Source: Diogma glabrata
Lineage: Eukaryota > Arthropoda > Insecta > Diptera > Cylindrotomidae
DNA length: 64,000 nucleotides
Assembly (NCBI GenBank): GCA_963693315.1
Contig: OY856187.1
Location: 70,350,033 to 70,414,032 of the forward strand
Direction: 5' to 3'
The notes beneath the pieces were generated by a model. It did not search any database and was not told the origin of the DNA. It saw nothing but the letters and a program-made list of their open reading frames with translations. Below, one piece after another: positions 22,201 to 32,295 of the stretch. Numbering within the stretch: position 1 is the stretch's first letter; each line of letters begins with the position of its first letter. A program made the translations under genes and the position numbers.

Positions 22201-24153
22201 ACTTGGTAACAAGAAGGAGTTCTGTCCAGCTCTTTCATTGTTGTTGTATATTCATCTCATTTCAGCAAGGGAAAAAATATTTGAGTCATATCAAAAGGTA
22301 ATAGGTAATCCAAACTACAAAAAAAAATCCAATTTCACAATGCGAACACATTGCATCTCAAACAAAGAAAACATTCGATTCACATCGAAAATGTTGAGCA
22401 AGAACAATAATCTTCGTGTAAACAAAAAAAGTGGTAAAGCAGAAGAGAGCACTAAAAAGCCAAATGTTTCGAAATCACAAATAATAACTCTTTATTGATG
22501 ATTAAAAATTAATTTGTTTTTCGATTCTCTTTATTGTTATAATTTAAAGTGAAACGCCGCATATGCTAGTCATTAGATATTAAATGATATTCTTAGGTAA
22601 TTTGATGTACGAAAAGTTGGTACAATTAATGTTTTAATTGTTTGATTGATTTCAATGCAAAAGAAAATTAACACCTAACAGAACTTGGTGGGCATAACAG
22701 AACTTAATTAAATGAAGATATCGTTGAACGAAAACATATCCCTATTTGATAGTTAATTAAAAAACCAACCTTGTAAATACCATGAGAAAGGCAACAAATT
22801 GTTAAGATACAACGAGATAGCCATATTTGCAAAAATTGTATTATGATGAAAAACACAGACAAAAATTGTAATTAAAATAGTTAGAAAAAAAATTATTGAC
22901 GTTAACATATATCACCAGCACCCATATCCTTAACCTTAGAAGTAAAAGATTTGTTGAATAACTATGTTAAAATGATCGTTTTACCTGTCATGTTTCGAAG
23001 AAAATGTCCCAGTTGAGACACACTGGGTTTTAATCATGATAACAGCAATCAAAATCGCAGTATAAAGTTGGTAAGTATTGACATATTAGTCAAATAATAG
23101 GTACAAGCGGCAGAGACACATAAATAAGGTAAGTTCTATTGTAATAAAAGAATATAAATGTTGACTACCACGACCATCAACTGAAGTCCCATATTTGTGA
23201 GCCCTGTCCAGCAATTGTATGTGGAGCTGACAGCAGATTTGAGTCATAATCTTCTTCTACTCAATTAAGTTTCCCCCTAAAAAAACTACTCTTAATGAGC
23301 AGTGCCCCTAAGTACAAAAATTCAATTTCAGGTACATAGGGAGTCAGCATTTGCTACTTTTGACGATGAAGAATATTCAGAAAAATAGTGTAAATTTTTG
23401 TAAAGAAATTGGAAATGAATGGGAAGGATAAAACTAAAAAAAACTAGTCAGACAATCGCATACTGAGAAAAATTCTTAAGTGGTACATCTTTATTCTGAG
23501 TTCTTGCTAGTATCATCGTCACTGCACCTCGTCACTGTATTTTTGTACTAATAGTGCGCGAAAGTCAATTTTTTAAGCGTGTGTATGGAGCTTTGTTGCT
23601 AACAGAACACAAATCAGGAATCAAATAAATGTTATCAGTATCCAAAACTTTGATTTTTACGCCATTTTGGGAATAATGAATCATTTGAATACTGCGGAAA
23701 TAAATGCACTAAAACTTCTAACGATATTGTCACGTTTTTCTACATTCTTTGTATTGGCCGTACTTTTGATTCGATCAACAGCTAGTTTTTATTAATTATT
23801 CTACACTGCTATTGGTTAACATCAACCAGAAAACCATTCTGCAAACCATATTCTTTAACAGGAATATTCAACTGCTTCACCGACCATCGAACAACTAGTT
23901 CTTACCCTTGCATTATAATAATACTATAGACATGGTTAGCTGGACCGCAAATAGTCCCATTGCCTTCCAGATTATATTTGCTCATGCACGTTTGGGTTGG
24001 AAGTTTGCGTTTTATGTCCTCAGAGTTTCATTTTATTGATTCTAAATAAACATGAGTAAAATGTTGAAGCAAATTTTCTTCAAACAAAAATTTACAAGAT
24101 TGTAAAATTATGAATGGACTCTTTTAAAGTATCACTTAGCCCAGTAATAACCC
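19246..24153. other. Long gene-poor AT-rich stretch
   Basis: No transposon or gene is recognised over almost 5 kb. A perfect 10-bp inverted repeat with a 1-base spacer lies at 19450-19470 (CTTCGTTGAT, G, ATCAACGAAG). Frames of 84 (19887), 112 (20875), 86 (21379) and 86 (22238) codons are rich in Phe, Ile, Leu, Lys and Asn and carry no motif, so I do not annotate them as genes. Confidence 0.5.
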
Positions 24154-24333
24154 ATGAACGAGCGCCATTGTAATGAACACTTTGCATTCCCAATAACCGA
24201 ATCACTATCAGGAGCATTTAAGGAGTTGCGTGCCTTGAGATCAAATGTCCGACTAGCTGCCGTCTGTGAGTTCGACTATGCATCTCAACAACCCATCACA
24301 AATGCTCAAAAGTTTCATAAGAAGACGGATTAA
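24154..24333 (+). CDS. Small unidentified ORF (59 aa)
   Basis: ATG at 24154 opens 59 codons ending in TAA at 24331-24333. The predicted peptide has protein-like composition (GAFKELRALRSNVRLAAVCEF and FDYASQQPIT), standing out from the AT-biased surroundings. No known domain, signal peptide or transmembrane segment is recognised. Two TAA stops lie just upstream in frame, so any protein must start here or use a splice junction. It may be a single exon or a scrap of an unknown mobile element. The phrase ACCACGACCATCAA recurs at about 23166 and 24377, hinting at a local duplication. Confidence 0.25.
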   Translation: MNERHCNEHFAFPITESLSGAFKELRALRSNVRLAAVCEFDYASQQPITNAQKFHKKTD

Positions 24334-24504
24334 AATTAGCAAAGAATAGGTATTCGACGATCTTGGAGTGGGGGAAACCACGACCATCAAATATAATTAT
24401 TACATTTAAAAATTAAAACGTTTCGCTTACCCCATCATTTTTAATTGATCCAACCCTCCATGCTTCTTTTTTATTAACCGTGAATAAAATATAACTTAAT
24501 TCAA

Positions 24505-24895
24505 TAGAACAATCAATCGCTGCGTTAATGGCGATAGTTGCCCAACAATAATAATTTAATACAATAAAAACCGTTGGGCCCAAGTCACAGGCGATGGGTG
24601 AACAAGATCAATAATTCAATATTACAAAAATCGTTGCGCGTTGGTGGTTGTTCAATAAAAAAATTAATATTTTAAAGAAGATTTTTGAACAAGAATAATA
24701 ATGCAAAATAATAGAAATCGTTGCTCCAATGGTAACGGCAACTGTTGAATACGAATAATAAACCGCTAATGCTTGCGCCAATAGTAAATTTATGTAACGC
24801 CAATGGTACTGTTGGATGTTAAATACGTATAATGAATCGATATAATATTCAATTGTTGCGTTAATGGTACCAGCGATTGTTGAATGCGATGATAC
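24505..24895 (+). repeat. Degenerate minisatellite, ~60-130-bp units
   Basis: About five diverged units around a common theme: a CGTTGCGCCAATGGTA-like core, GATTGTTGAATACGA-like middle and AATAATAATTTAATA-like tail. Spacing is irregular because of indels, so it is an old tandem array. Confidence 0.6.
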
Positions 24896-25611
24896 GACGT
24901 TTATTACAATTATGTAGACATAATACTTTTGTTAAAAGTATAACAAAAAAGTACCAAAACTACTACCGTAGAACTAGAAATGATTGCATAAAGATCTACT
25001 TTTAACTTTATTTTAAAAAAGATTATTAAAACTTCTTAAAAATATTGAATGGTTTTTTTTTGTTTTTTAATTTTTTTGGAGATTTTACTTTAATATTTCA
25101 GCAGAAAATTATTTCAAATTTTATTTGAGCACAATTAAACTGTACTACAAGAAATTATAAATGTTAGCAGTGTTTAAATGTTGTTATCGATAGTTGATAA
25201 AAGTATATATTTATGACCTCAATTTCTCAACAAAATGAGTCATAACAGTAGGAAATAAAATAAAATGTTTCTGTACAGAATTTCAATATCGTTTTAAAAA
25301 TTTTGAACTATTTGAGCTAAAATTTTGCTAAAACATTTAATTTCTAATTAACCTAATTTAGCCAATGAATTGTAGGATCAAATTTTAATTTTATTGCTCT
25401 AAAAAATTTAATTTACTTTAACTATAAATTTTAACTAAACAAAATTTCACTATTTAAAAATTTAAACTTTTAATTAATTAATCAACCAAAAAATTTTCAC
25501 AAGGGGAAAAATAGAGAAAATTCGATAACACTTGCTGGAACAAATATAAAAAGTTAAACCACATTTCTTTTAATGATCCATATAGCTTATTTTAGTATTT
25601 TCACGATTGAT
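24896..25611. other. AT-rich sequence, no gene recognised
   Basis: No element end or coding motif seen. Confidence 0.55.
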
Positions 25612-25841
25612 TGTAGAAATTCCATTCACAAAATTTCTATTAAATAATACTCAATATTTTATTCACATATAAAGATAACTTTTCTTCTATTTACACGGTT
25701 TTATGTTTACAATACAGGGTTTAATTTACAATTTATTTTACAATTTACATAATCGCATTGCTCTAAAGCCGTATAATCTACCGCAGTCTAGTTTGACCTA
25801 ACTTGCATTTTGCAAGAGGAATTACTTCCGAGAAATTCTAA
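25612..25841 (+). repeat. Dispersed repeat, first copy (pair with 48,056)
   Basis: Similar in the same orientation to 48056-48310: ATTTCTATTAAA, TTTACAATT and ATCGCATTGC blocks, then TTGCAAGAGGAATTACTT against CGCAAAAGCAATTCTTT. It stops next to the hAT-type end at 25842. Nature unknown. Confidence 0.4.
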
Positions 25842-25920
25842 CAGAGGCGTAGCTAGGGGGGGGTGGGCGGAGGGGGCGGTCCGCCCCGGGTGTCACCCGT
25901 TTTAGGGTGACACCCGACCG
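25842..25920 (+). mobile_element. hAT-type terminal sequence
   Basis: CAGAGGCGTAGCTAGGGGGG followed by a G/C-rich segment with GGTCCGCCCCGGGTGTCACC and an internal inverted repeat (GGGTGTCACCC / GGGTGACACCC). Termini starting CAG-GGCGTAGCTA are typical of a group of hAT transposons whose transposases resemble that at 27,935-29,518. No matching right terminus was found, so this may be the left end of that decayed element or an unrelated solo end. Confidence 0.55.
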
Positions 25921-27135
25921 TAACAAACTTAAACAAACCATCACAATGGTTTTCAACGTTTCAATCGTTTTCAACGATAAATCACTTAGAAACCATTTTA
26001 GCCAGGTTATCCATTTAATTTTGATTTATAAATTGTGATAACTTATAATGTGTCCTATAAATGTGTCCTATTGGTTCAAAAAGGATCTATTCTACTTTTT
26101 AAAATTTTTGAGTTATTACGGAAAATAAAATTTCAACAATATGTGTGTATTTCTTTTTTTAATCGAATCAACATGTTAAGCATTGAATACCATCACCACA
26201 ATTACTCAATAGCTTTGAATATTTCTATAGATACCATATTAACCGTTTTCTTTTACGGTACATTGTTTAGTATGCAAGAATGATTCTTTAACGACCAGGT
26301 CTGAAAACACATATGCTGAATAATGTATAGGAAAAGTGGTCTCCGTCGATAATGTGGCACCCTGTGTCGATAGGGTGGCACCCTTGAGTTCTGTTCTATT
26401 CCAAAATTATGTCTCTATTCCAAAATTATTTCTAAAATATCAGCTTAAACTTACTACCTAATATGTTTTACATTTCAAACAAATTAATTGCAAACACCTA
26501 AGGAAACTAATAAACAATCAAATCACCATGTTTGTAAATAATCTCAAATTAATTTTTGTTTTTCTTTTATCTTGAAACTCGTAAATTGGAATGGATCGTT
26601 TTTGAATGGCCACATAAATACAATTACTATAGTTTTGCAAATTTTTATAGGTAGGTACATACTCATCCTGTTTGTTTTCAGTTTTATAATATTAATGATA
26701 AAATTTAATAAGACAAAAATATTTAATAGCATTGCAATATTGCAATAAAGATATCATTTGTTAAATACATAAGTGTATTGCTTTGGCAAAATAAAAAAAA
26801 ATTGAATTTATGTTAATCAAATCCATTTTTTAACTGTGATACATAAGAAGATATGGGACTAATTGGACAAAATCTGGGATTAATTTCCATTTAGTCAATT
26901 ATATGATGGATATGATTCCGAATCTTGAACATCTGTCCAATATGACGAATTTAAAAGGATGGATTGTACACATTGTACAAAACCTGGACATCATTGGATT
27001 TTTGTCCGTTGTCTGGAGTAAAACGTACTTCTAATAATTTCGAATTGTAATTGGATTTTTTCTGCGATATTCGTCTTGCTGATTTTAAATGGTAACATTT
27101 TGAACATTTTACATAGAAGGTTTTATATAGTACAT
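25921..27135. other. AT-rich sequence with a second hAT-end-like scrap
   Basis: 26353-26385 carries GTGGCACCC and GGGTGGCACCC blocks like the interior of the hAT end. 26396-26434 has a 19-bp direct repeat of TCTATTCCAAAATTAT. The frames at 26035 and 26544 show no motif. Confidence 0.4.
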
Positions 27136-27254
27136 TTCGTAACAAGTGGAGAAAGTAAGTTATTTCAGCATTGGTGAAAGTTTGTGCACGAGCGATAGCG
27201 AGTGCAAACAATTCACCAATTCTGAAATAACTTACTTTCTCCACGAGTTACGAA
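27136..27254. repeat. Near-perfect long hairpin
   Basis: An inverted repeat with ~55-bp arms: TTCGTAAC...GTGGAGAAAGTAAGTTATTT at left pairs with AAATAACTTACTTTCTCCAC...GTTACGAA at right. The centre is TGCACGAGCGATAGCGAGTG. An RNA from either strand would fold into one stem. Likely a tiny fold-back element. Confidence 0.85.
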
Positions 27255-27259
27255 CAGTG

Positions 27260-27658
27260 CTTTTCATAATTTCTCTCTAAAAAGTAGTAAATTGTAGTAA
27301 ATATTTGTCTCTAGACTTGTCCGGTAGAAGCTCTAAATGAATATTTGCAGCAGCTTCACCAAATTCATTAGGTCCACTCAAGTCACTTGTAGGATCTTCC
27401 ATTTGTGTTTTGTTTCTGTTTCTGCTCTGAATCAATTTACAAGGAAGTTGAACAATGAACTGAAATAGTTTGTTTGACAGGAATCACTCGCGTACTTTGA
27501 TTTAAAAAAGAAAATTTGAGGCCAAAATTTCAGCAGTTACGATAAGTAATTGACAGCGGTTACGATATGAACTTATCTAAACTGCTTTGATATTGACAGC
27601 TTTCGCAACGCTGGACAATTAAAGCAAAGTGTACTTTTTAGAGAGAAATTATGAAAAG
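27260..27658. repeat. 28-bp inverted repeat pair
   Basis: 27260-27287 and 27631-27658 are reverse complements at all but one position (shared core TTTTTAGAGAGAAATTATGA). They enclose ~340 bp without a gene. The left copy lies 5 bp from the long hairpin, so both may belong to one element. Confidence 0.7.
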
Positions 27659-27934
27659 ATATATTTCGTTTACGTTCTTGACTATATTATAAGAAGAGTA
27701 TAATTGTAGAAAAAACGAAATTTCTAAACGAATTTTAGGCTTTTGGGCATATTATCATTATTGAGGATGAAGACTGACTTTAGTTTTTTCAATTCGTTTT
27801 AATTGTAAGTTAAAATTACATAATGCCAATTTTCATGATTTTTACATTAATGTATTTTAATTTTATTGAAAAACGGTTTCGCAATTTTTAGAACAACCCA
27901 ATTTTAAAACTTTGGAAACGAGGTTCATAAAACG

Positions 27935-29518
27935 ATAGGAGACGCAGTCTTGCTATTAATAGATAATGAAACACAAAAGTGGAAACATCTTTTATCCAGA
28001 TTATTGCATATAACTTTGTTTTTATCTAAAAAAAAAACTAGCGTTTCGTGGATATGATGAAGGAAAAAGCTTTTAAATAAAGGCAATTTCTTAGAACTAA
28101 TCAAACTACTGTCAAAGTATGATGTAGTATTAAAAGAACACATCTTGAATTAAATATTAAAAAAAATATAAATATTTTGGAATTATGTTTGATAGCACAC
28201 CTGACATTTCACATATTGATCAAATGTCAGAAATGATTCGTTATGTGAAAATTGATGATAGAAAAGTGGAAATCAAAGAAGTATTCCTTGGACCTTTTCC
28301 TTTACATGGAAAAAAAGCCGCTGCTTTAATCGATGAAATTCTTAAAAATCTTGAAAATGACGGTTTAGATGTTATGAATTGTCATTCCCAAGGTTATGAT
28401 AATGCAGCTGTTATGAGTGGTATACATGAAGGAGTGCAAGCTATTATTAAAGCAAAAAACAACAAAGCAATATTTGTTGGTGTATAGATCATTCAATTAA
28501 TTTATGTGACCAACACTCATTTGCACTAAATGTAGCTTTTGTAACATTTTTCGGAGCAGTGGAATTTTTACATTTTTTCTGCTTCGACTAGCTGCTGGGA
28601 AGTGCTTGTTAAACACAGCAAAACAACTTTTAAAAGACTCTCAACAACGCGTTGGGATGCTCATTATGCTTCAGTTAAAGTATTGGATGAAAATTTTAAT
28701 GGGATTGTGGCTGCAATTGAGAAATTAAGTGATCAACAAGAAAATGTAGACACTAGAGGCGCTGCACAGAACCTTATGCGTGGTGATTGTGTATGATTTT
28801 ACATTTCTTTGCTATCTTTTGTTTTGGAATGATGTTTTAAGGCGAATAAATTGTGCTTGGATTGTATTGCAAAGCACAAGCTTGAATATTGATCAATTAG
28901 TTATAAAAATACAGTCACTTCGTCTTTATATTGAAACCTAGTCATATTGTAGAAGAGGCAATAGATTTTGCTGTGAAAAAATCGGAGTACTACGACGGTT
29001 CAATGTTGAACTCCTAACAAGATTAAAGTCGGTCCAAGATGTAGCTTTATTGTTCGAGGTTGTGCTGACAAACACTGGGCTTTTGGCGAACAGTGAAGAG
29101 TTGGAGTTATCTGAATCAAAATTTACCGGTTTTTATGATGAGGTATCAGAAACAGAACTCGTCATAGAGATACTAAGGTTGAGAAGGCATTTAAAAGCGG
29201 CAATGTAACAGTTTCTAACTGGGTGTGCCTATAGACATTTTGAAATTGATCGTGGAATGTGATTTTACAAAATCTCTTCCGAATCTTATGGTCGCACTAA
29301 AGTTATTTATGACTATTTGCGTATCAGTGGTTTCGAGTGAGAGGAGTTTCAGCAAATTAAAATTAATTAAAAATTACATGCTGGCAACAATGACCCAAAC
29401 GAGGCTTAACAATCTTGGCATATTAACAATAGAACATGAGGCAACACACAATATAAATTTTGAATATGTGATTTCTAAGTTTGCAGCTGTTAAAGCTAGA
29501 AAGAAGAGATTTAAATAA
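27935..29518 (+). pseudogene. hAT-superfamily transposase, decayed
   Basis: Broken frames on this strand follow the order of a hAT transposase of the zinc-finger-MYM-like type: W-KHLLSRLLHI near 27990, GNFLELIKLLSKYD near 28085, then FDSTPDISHIDQM (catalytic-core start, first acidic residue) at 28185, GQGYDN-like SQGYDNAAVMSG near 28390, TRWDAHYASV near 28640, and the C-terminal dimerisation region with SSERSFSKLKLIKNY at 29225-29518. hAT transposases cut and reinsert the element. Sequence between EHI (28140) and FDSTPD appears deleted, and multiple stops and frameshifts separate the pieces. The longest intact parts are 28185-28487, 28602-28796 and 29225-29518. Clearly inactive. Confidence 0.85.
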
Positions 29519-29524
29519 GATGAC

Positions 29525-29607
29525 TAGACGTCCCACTTTTGGCGGGACAGGCCCGATTTTTAACAATTTGTCCCGCGTCCCGCTTCATTTTAAAAATGTC
29601 CCGATTT
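29525..29607. other. GC-rich dyad, possible hAT-type terminus
   Basis: TAGACGTCCCACTTTTGGCG followed by GGACAGGCCCGA and two further GTCCCG blocks, each able to pair with the others. It begins 7 bp after the transposase stop codon. Its form (TAG start, repeated CCCG/CGGG) resembles ends of some hAT families, but it does not match the terminus at 25842. Confidence 0.35.
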
Positions 29608-30282
29608 AAAAAAAACAGAATTTCGTTATTTAAATAAGAATTTCGTTACTCAAAATTCAATTTAGGCAATTTATTTATGCTAAATAAAACATTTTCTTTA
29701 GTTTAAATATATATAAATAAATTCAAATTATATGACAATCAATATCAATATTGTAGTAAACACTTAACATAAATTGAGTTCCACTTTGTCTTCTATTGAA
29801 ATTGTAATTAAGATTATATAATATAAACTTATTCATATTTTAATTATTTATATAAAATTTTAAAAATAAAATAATCCGTCAAAGTTTAGTTGTTTTAACA
29901 TGAGTTTTACGTTCATACGTAAAGTTTTTAATTTTATTGATTTGTAAATTTTTTTATTTTTGATCTACGGGAGTGACAAGCCCAGCGTACTCCAGTACAA
30001 GATAACAAATCATTAGTTCAAGATAACAAATCTTCCTCGACCGAATTTTTCGAGCAGAAACTCTACTTGAGACATTAAAAGCCATTTAATGTGTGAAAAA
30101 TAATTTAACAAATTCTTGTGGAATATTTCATGACCTTTTCAACAACAATAGTAACCTCCTAAAAAAATTTACGCAAAAAAGAAATATTCCGAAGAATGAA
30201 ATAATACTATACATAATTTTTTTTATTTATTATATTTGTACGTTACACTTTTCTTGTATTTAAAAAAAATATATTACAATAT
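29608..30282. other. AT-rich sequence with dispersed-repeat head
   Basis: Copy C of the dispersed repeat lies at 29963-30000 (ATCTACGGGAGTGACAAGCC followed by AGCGTACTCCAGT). Otherwise nothing is recognised. Confidence 0.5.
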
Positions 30283-30578
30283 TGGGGATTTTTTGAGATC
30301 AATTTAACTCAAGTAAGTAAAGAAGTAATTAAAATGTTTTCAATTCAAAGGTATGGTTGGAAATTTCTCAGAAAAAAACTCCACCTCGCATTTTTCGTGT
30401 TTCGGATGAATTCGAACCTTCCTCCTCAGTGCCTGGTTCGAATCCTTAGGCCGACACGCTATCGATTACGCCGTTGAAGTGATAATAATTTCGAAGTTGG
30501 AACTTCTGCATCACTAATTTAATTTAATTAAGTTGAGTTTTAAGTTGACTTCATATTATGGAAATGTTTTACATATTA
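30283..30578 (-). repeat. tRNA-derived SINE-like repeat, copy 1
   Basis: On the reverse strand, TAATCGATAGCGTGTCGG (30451-30468) fits an RNA polymerase III A box and GGTTCGAATTC (30408-30418) a B box about 35 bp downstream, the spacing of tRNA genes. A unique tail follows, ending near AAAAAATCCCC at 30283. Similar sequence is at 54,429-54,745 (same strand, both boxes), and the tail alone is at 36,561-36,655. It does not fold as a complete tRNA. SINEs depend on a LINE reverse transcriptase; a partner is not identifiable here. Confidence 0.7.
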
Positions 30579-30685
30579 CAATATAATTTTTTCGTTCTAT
30601 GAAAATGTTTGTTGCTTTATATTGACCCCCCCTCCCCCACATTTATTGGCTTTTTATTAATTTTGACAGTTTTCATTCTTGGGGT

Positions 30686-30750
30686 GATTACCACAATATT
30701 GTGATAACACAATATGTGTTACCACGATATTGTGATAACACAATATGTTA
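30686..30750. repeat. Two tandem 32-bp palindromic units
   Basis: TTACCACRATATTGTGATAA followed by CACAATATGT occurs twice in tandem, each unit with its own inverted repeat. It lies 4 bp before the target site of the following LINE. Confidence 0.75.
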
Positions 30751-31247
30751 TCCTAATTTCACTATTACGATTTCGATTCTCGTGAGGTGCGGATCGTTTC
30801 GTTTTTAAATAAAGATAAGTTTTCATACTTGAATCTAATTAGTTTTCTAAATTTATTTCAAAATTATTACATTCAAAATATATTAAATAAAAGTGAATTT
30901 TTGCTTCTTTGTAATTTATAATAATCATAAATCGAACTATGGTTTAGTGAAATTGTATAGTGTTATCTTTAAAACAGCAATCGTTTTTTGTTAAATAAAG
31001 TACAAAAACATCATATATGTGTGCAAAATATAATAGCATTCTGGTTGTTAAAATACAGTTTTTAGAAAAACAATTTTTCAAGTACATAAACATTTTATGT
31101 GTGTGCAAAATATAATATTATATCATATTCCAGTGTAAACATACAGTTGTTATAAAACAATATCATCTAGTTTAAACGGTTTTTACTCTCAGCTGTGTGC
31201 TTTTGTTGTACGTAATCTACTTTGTTTATTTTGTGACATGTCAAATA

Positions 31248-32142
31248 ATGTCTTTATGCAAATTTTGTGCATTGAAAATTAGTAGGGATCTTCCTGACTT
31301 GCTGAAAATCAAATGTGATTTTTGTAATGAGTTGTTTCACTCCGCTTGTGTGAATCTTTTGGAAAGTGATGTTGATCTCATAAAAAAACAAAAACAATTC
31401 TGGTATTGTGATACATGTCAAATTAAAAAAGGAAACACTAATCAAATGTCTGGATCTGAAACTTCTAATTCTCCTATAAATACATCAGGGAGTTATGAAG
31501 TAGCTAAAATTGATTTGATAATTGCTCAGCTGGCTAAACTAGAGCTGCGTCTTAATAATATAGATGCACAGTTCAAACTCATTAATGACGTTTGTGCTGA
31601 AAATCAGCTTCTGAAACAAAAAATTGGAGATTTGGAACTGAAAATTGATTATCTTGAGCAGTCTAAAAAGAATAAATGTATGGAGTTATTTGGATTGCCA
31701 CACTGCACAAATGAAAATTGCATCGAAACTGTTACTAGATTTGCTAAAACTGCCTTAGATATTGATCTTAAAGTTAGTGATATTTCTATTTGTAAGCCTT
31801 TTAATAATAAAAATTAATCTGGTCAAGCAAATCATAAGTCTGGCATTTCATTAAAAAAACCATTTGAAGCGCAATATTCTTTCAAGTTGGCGAAAAACGA
31901 ATAAAAGTATTGGAGTCAATTTAGTTCAACTTGGCTATGATAAAAACGCTAAAATATTTGTCAAGGAAAGCCTTACTTCTTTCAAAAAACATCTTTTAAA
32001 TGCTACTAAGAGGGTTAAAAAGGAAAAAAATTACAAATATATTTGGATTCGCGATGCGACAATCATGGTTCGTAAAGATGATGGTGAAAAGGTTTTGTAT
32101 ATAAACAAATTGGCGGGTTTTACAAAAACTTTAAAACAATAA
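31248..32142 (+). pseudogene. LINE ORF1: PHD finger, coiled coil, FP-like C-terminus
   Basis: ATG at 31248 is chosen because the upstream in-frame extension starts at a non-ATG codon and precedes the zinc finger. Residues 4-57 have the full C4HC3 set of a PHD finger (C4, C7, C23, C26, H31, C34, C54, C57). Residues ~85-145 form heptad-like coiled coil (IAQLAKLELRLNNID; IGDLELKIDYLEQ). After ~190 codons there is an in-frame TAA (31815-31817), then a frameshift near 31880. The remainder (to 32142) matches the C-terminal nucleic-acid-binding domain shared with baculovirus FP-type proteins (KIFVKESLTSFKKHLL, YIWIRDATIMVRKD). Such ORF1 proteins bind element RNA. Broken in this copy. Confidence 0.8.
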
Positions 32143-32295
32143 TTTTTCTTTTAGTTTAACTTTTTTTGTATTGTTTCATTGTATCAAATTTAATTTAGTT
32201 ACTACTTTATTAACTCGGTTTTTATCAATGGTTTATTTTCATCTCTATATTTCATTATTATTTTTTATTTGTATACATTTTAGATCTGATTCGAT

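Noticed and set aside
19887..22498. Frames of 84-112 codons at 19887, 20875, 21379 and 22238
   Set aside because: Composition is dominated by AT-rich codons and no motif, splice signal or neighbour supports them.
26731..26746. Perfect 16-bp palindrome ATTGCAATATTGCAAT
   Set aside because: Short and AT-rich; expected by chance in a window of this size and composition.
30435..30445. Perfect B box GGTTCGAATCC on the plus strand
   Set aside because: There is no A box or cloverleaf upstream on that strand; the reverse-strand reading has both boxes at correct spacing.
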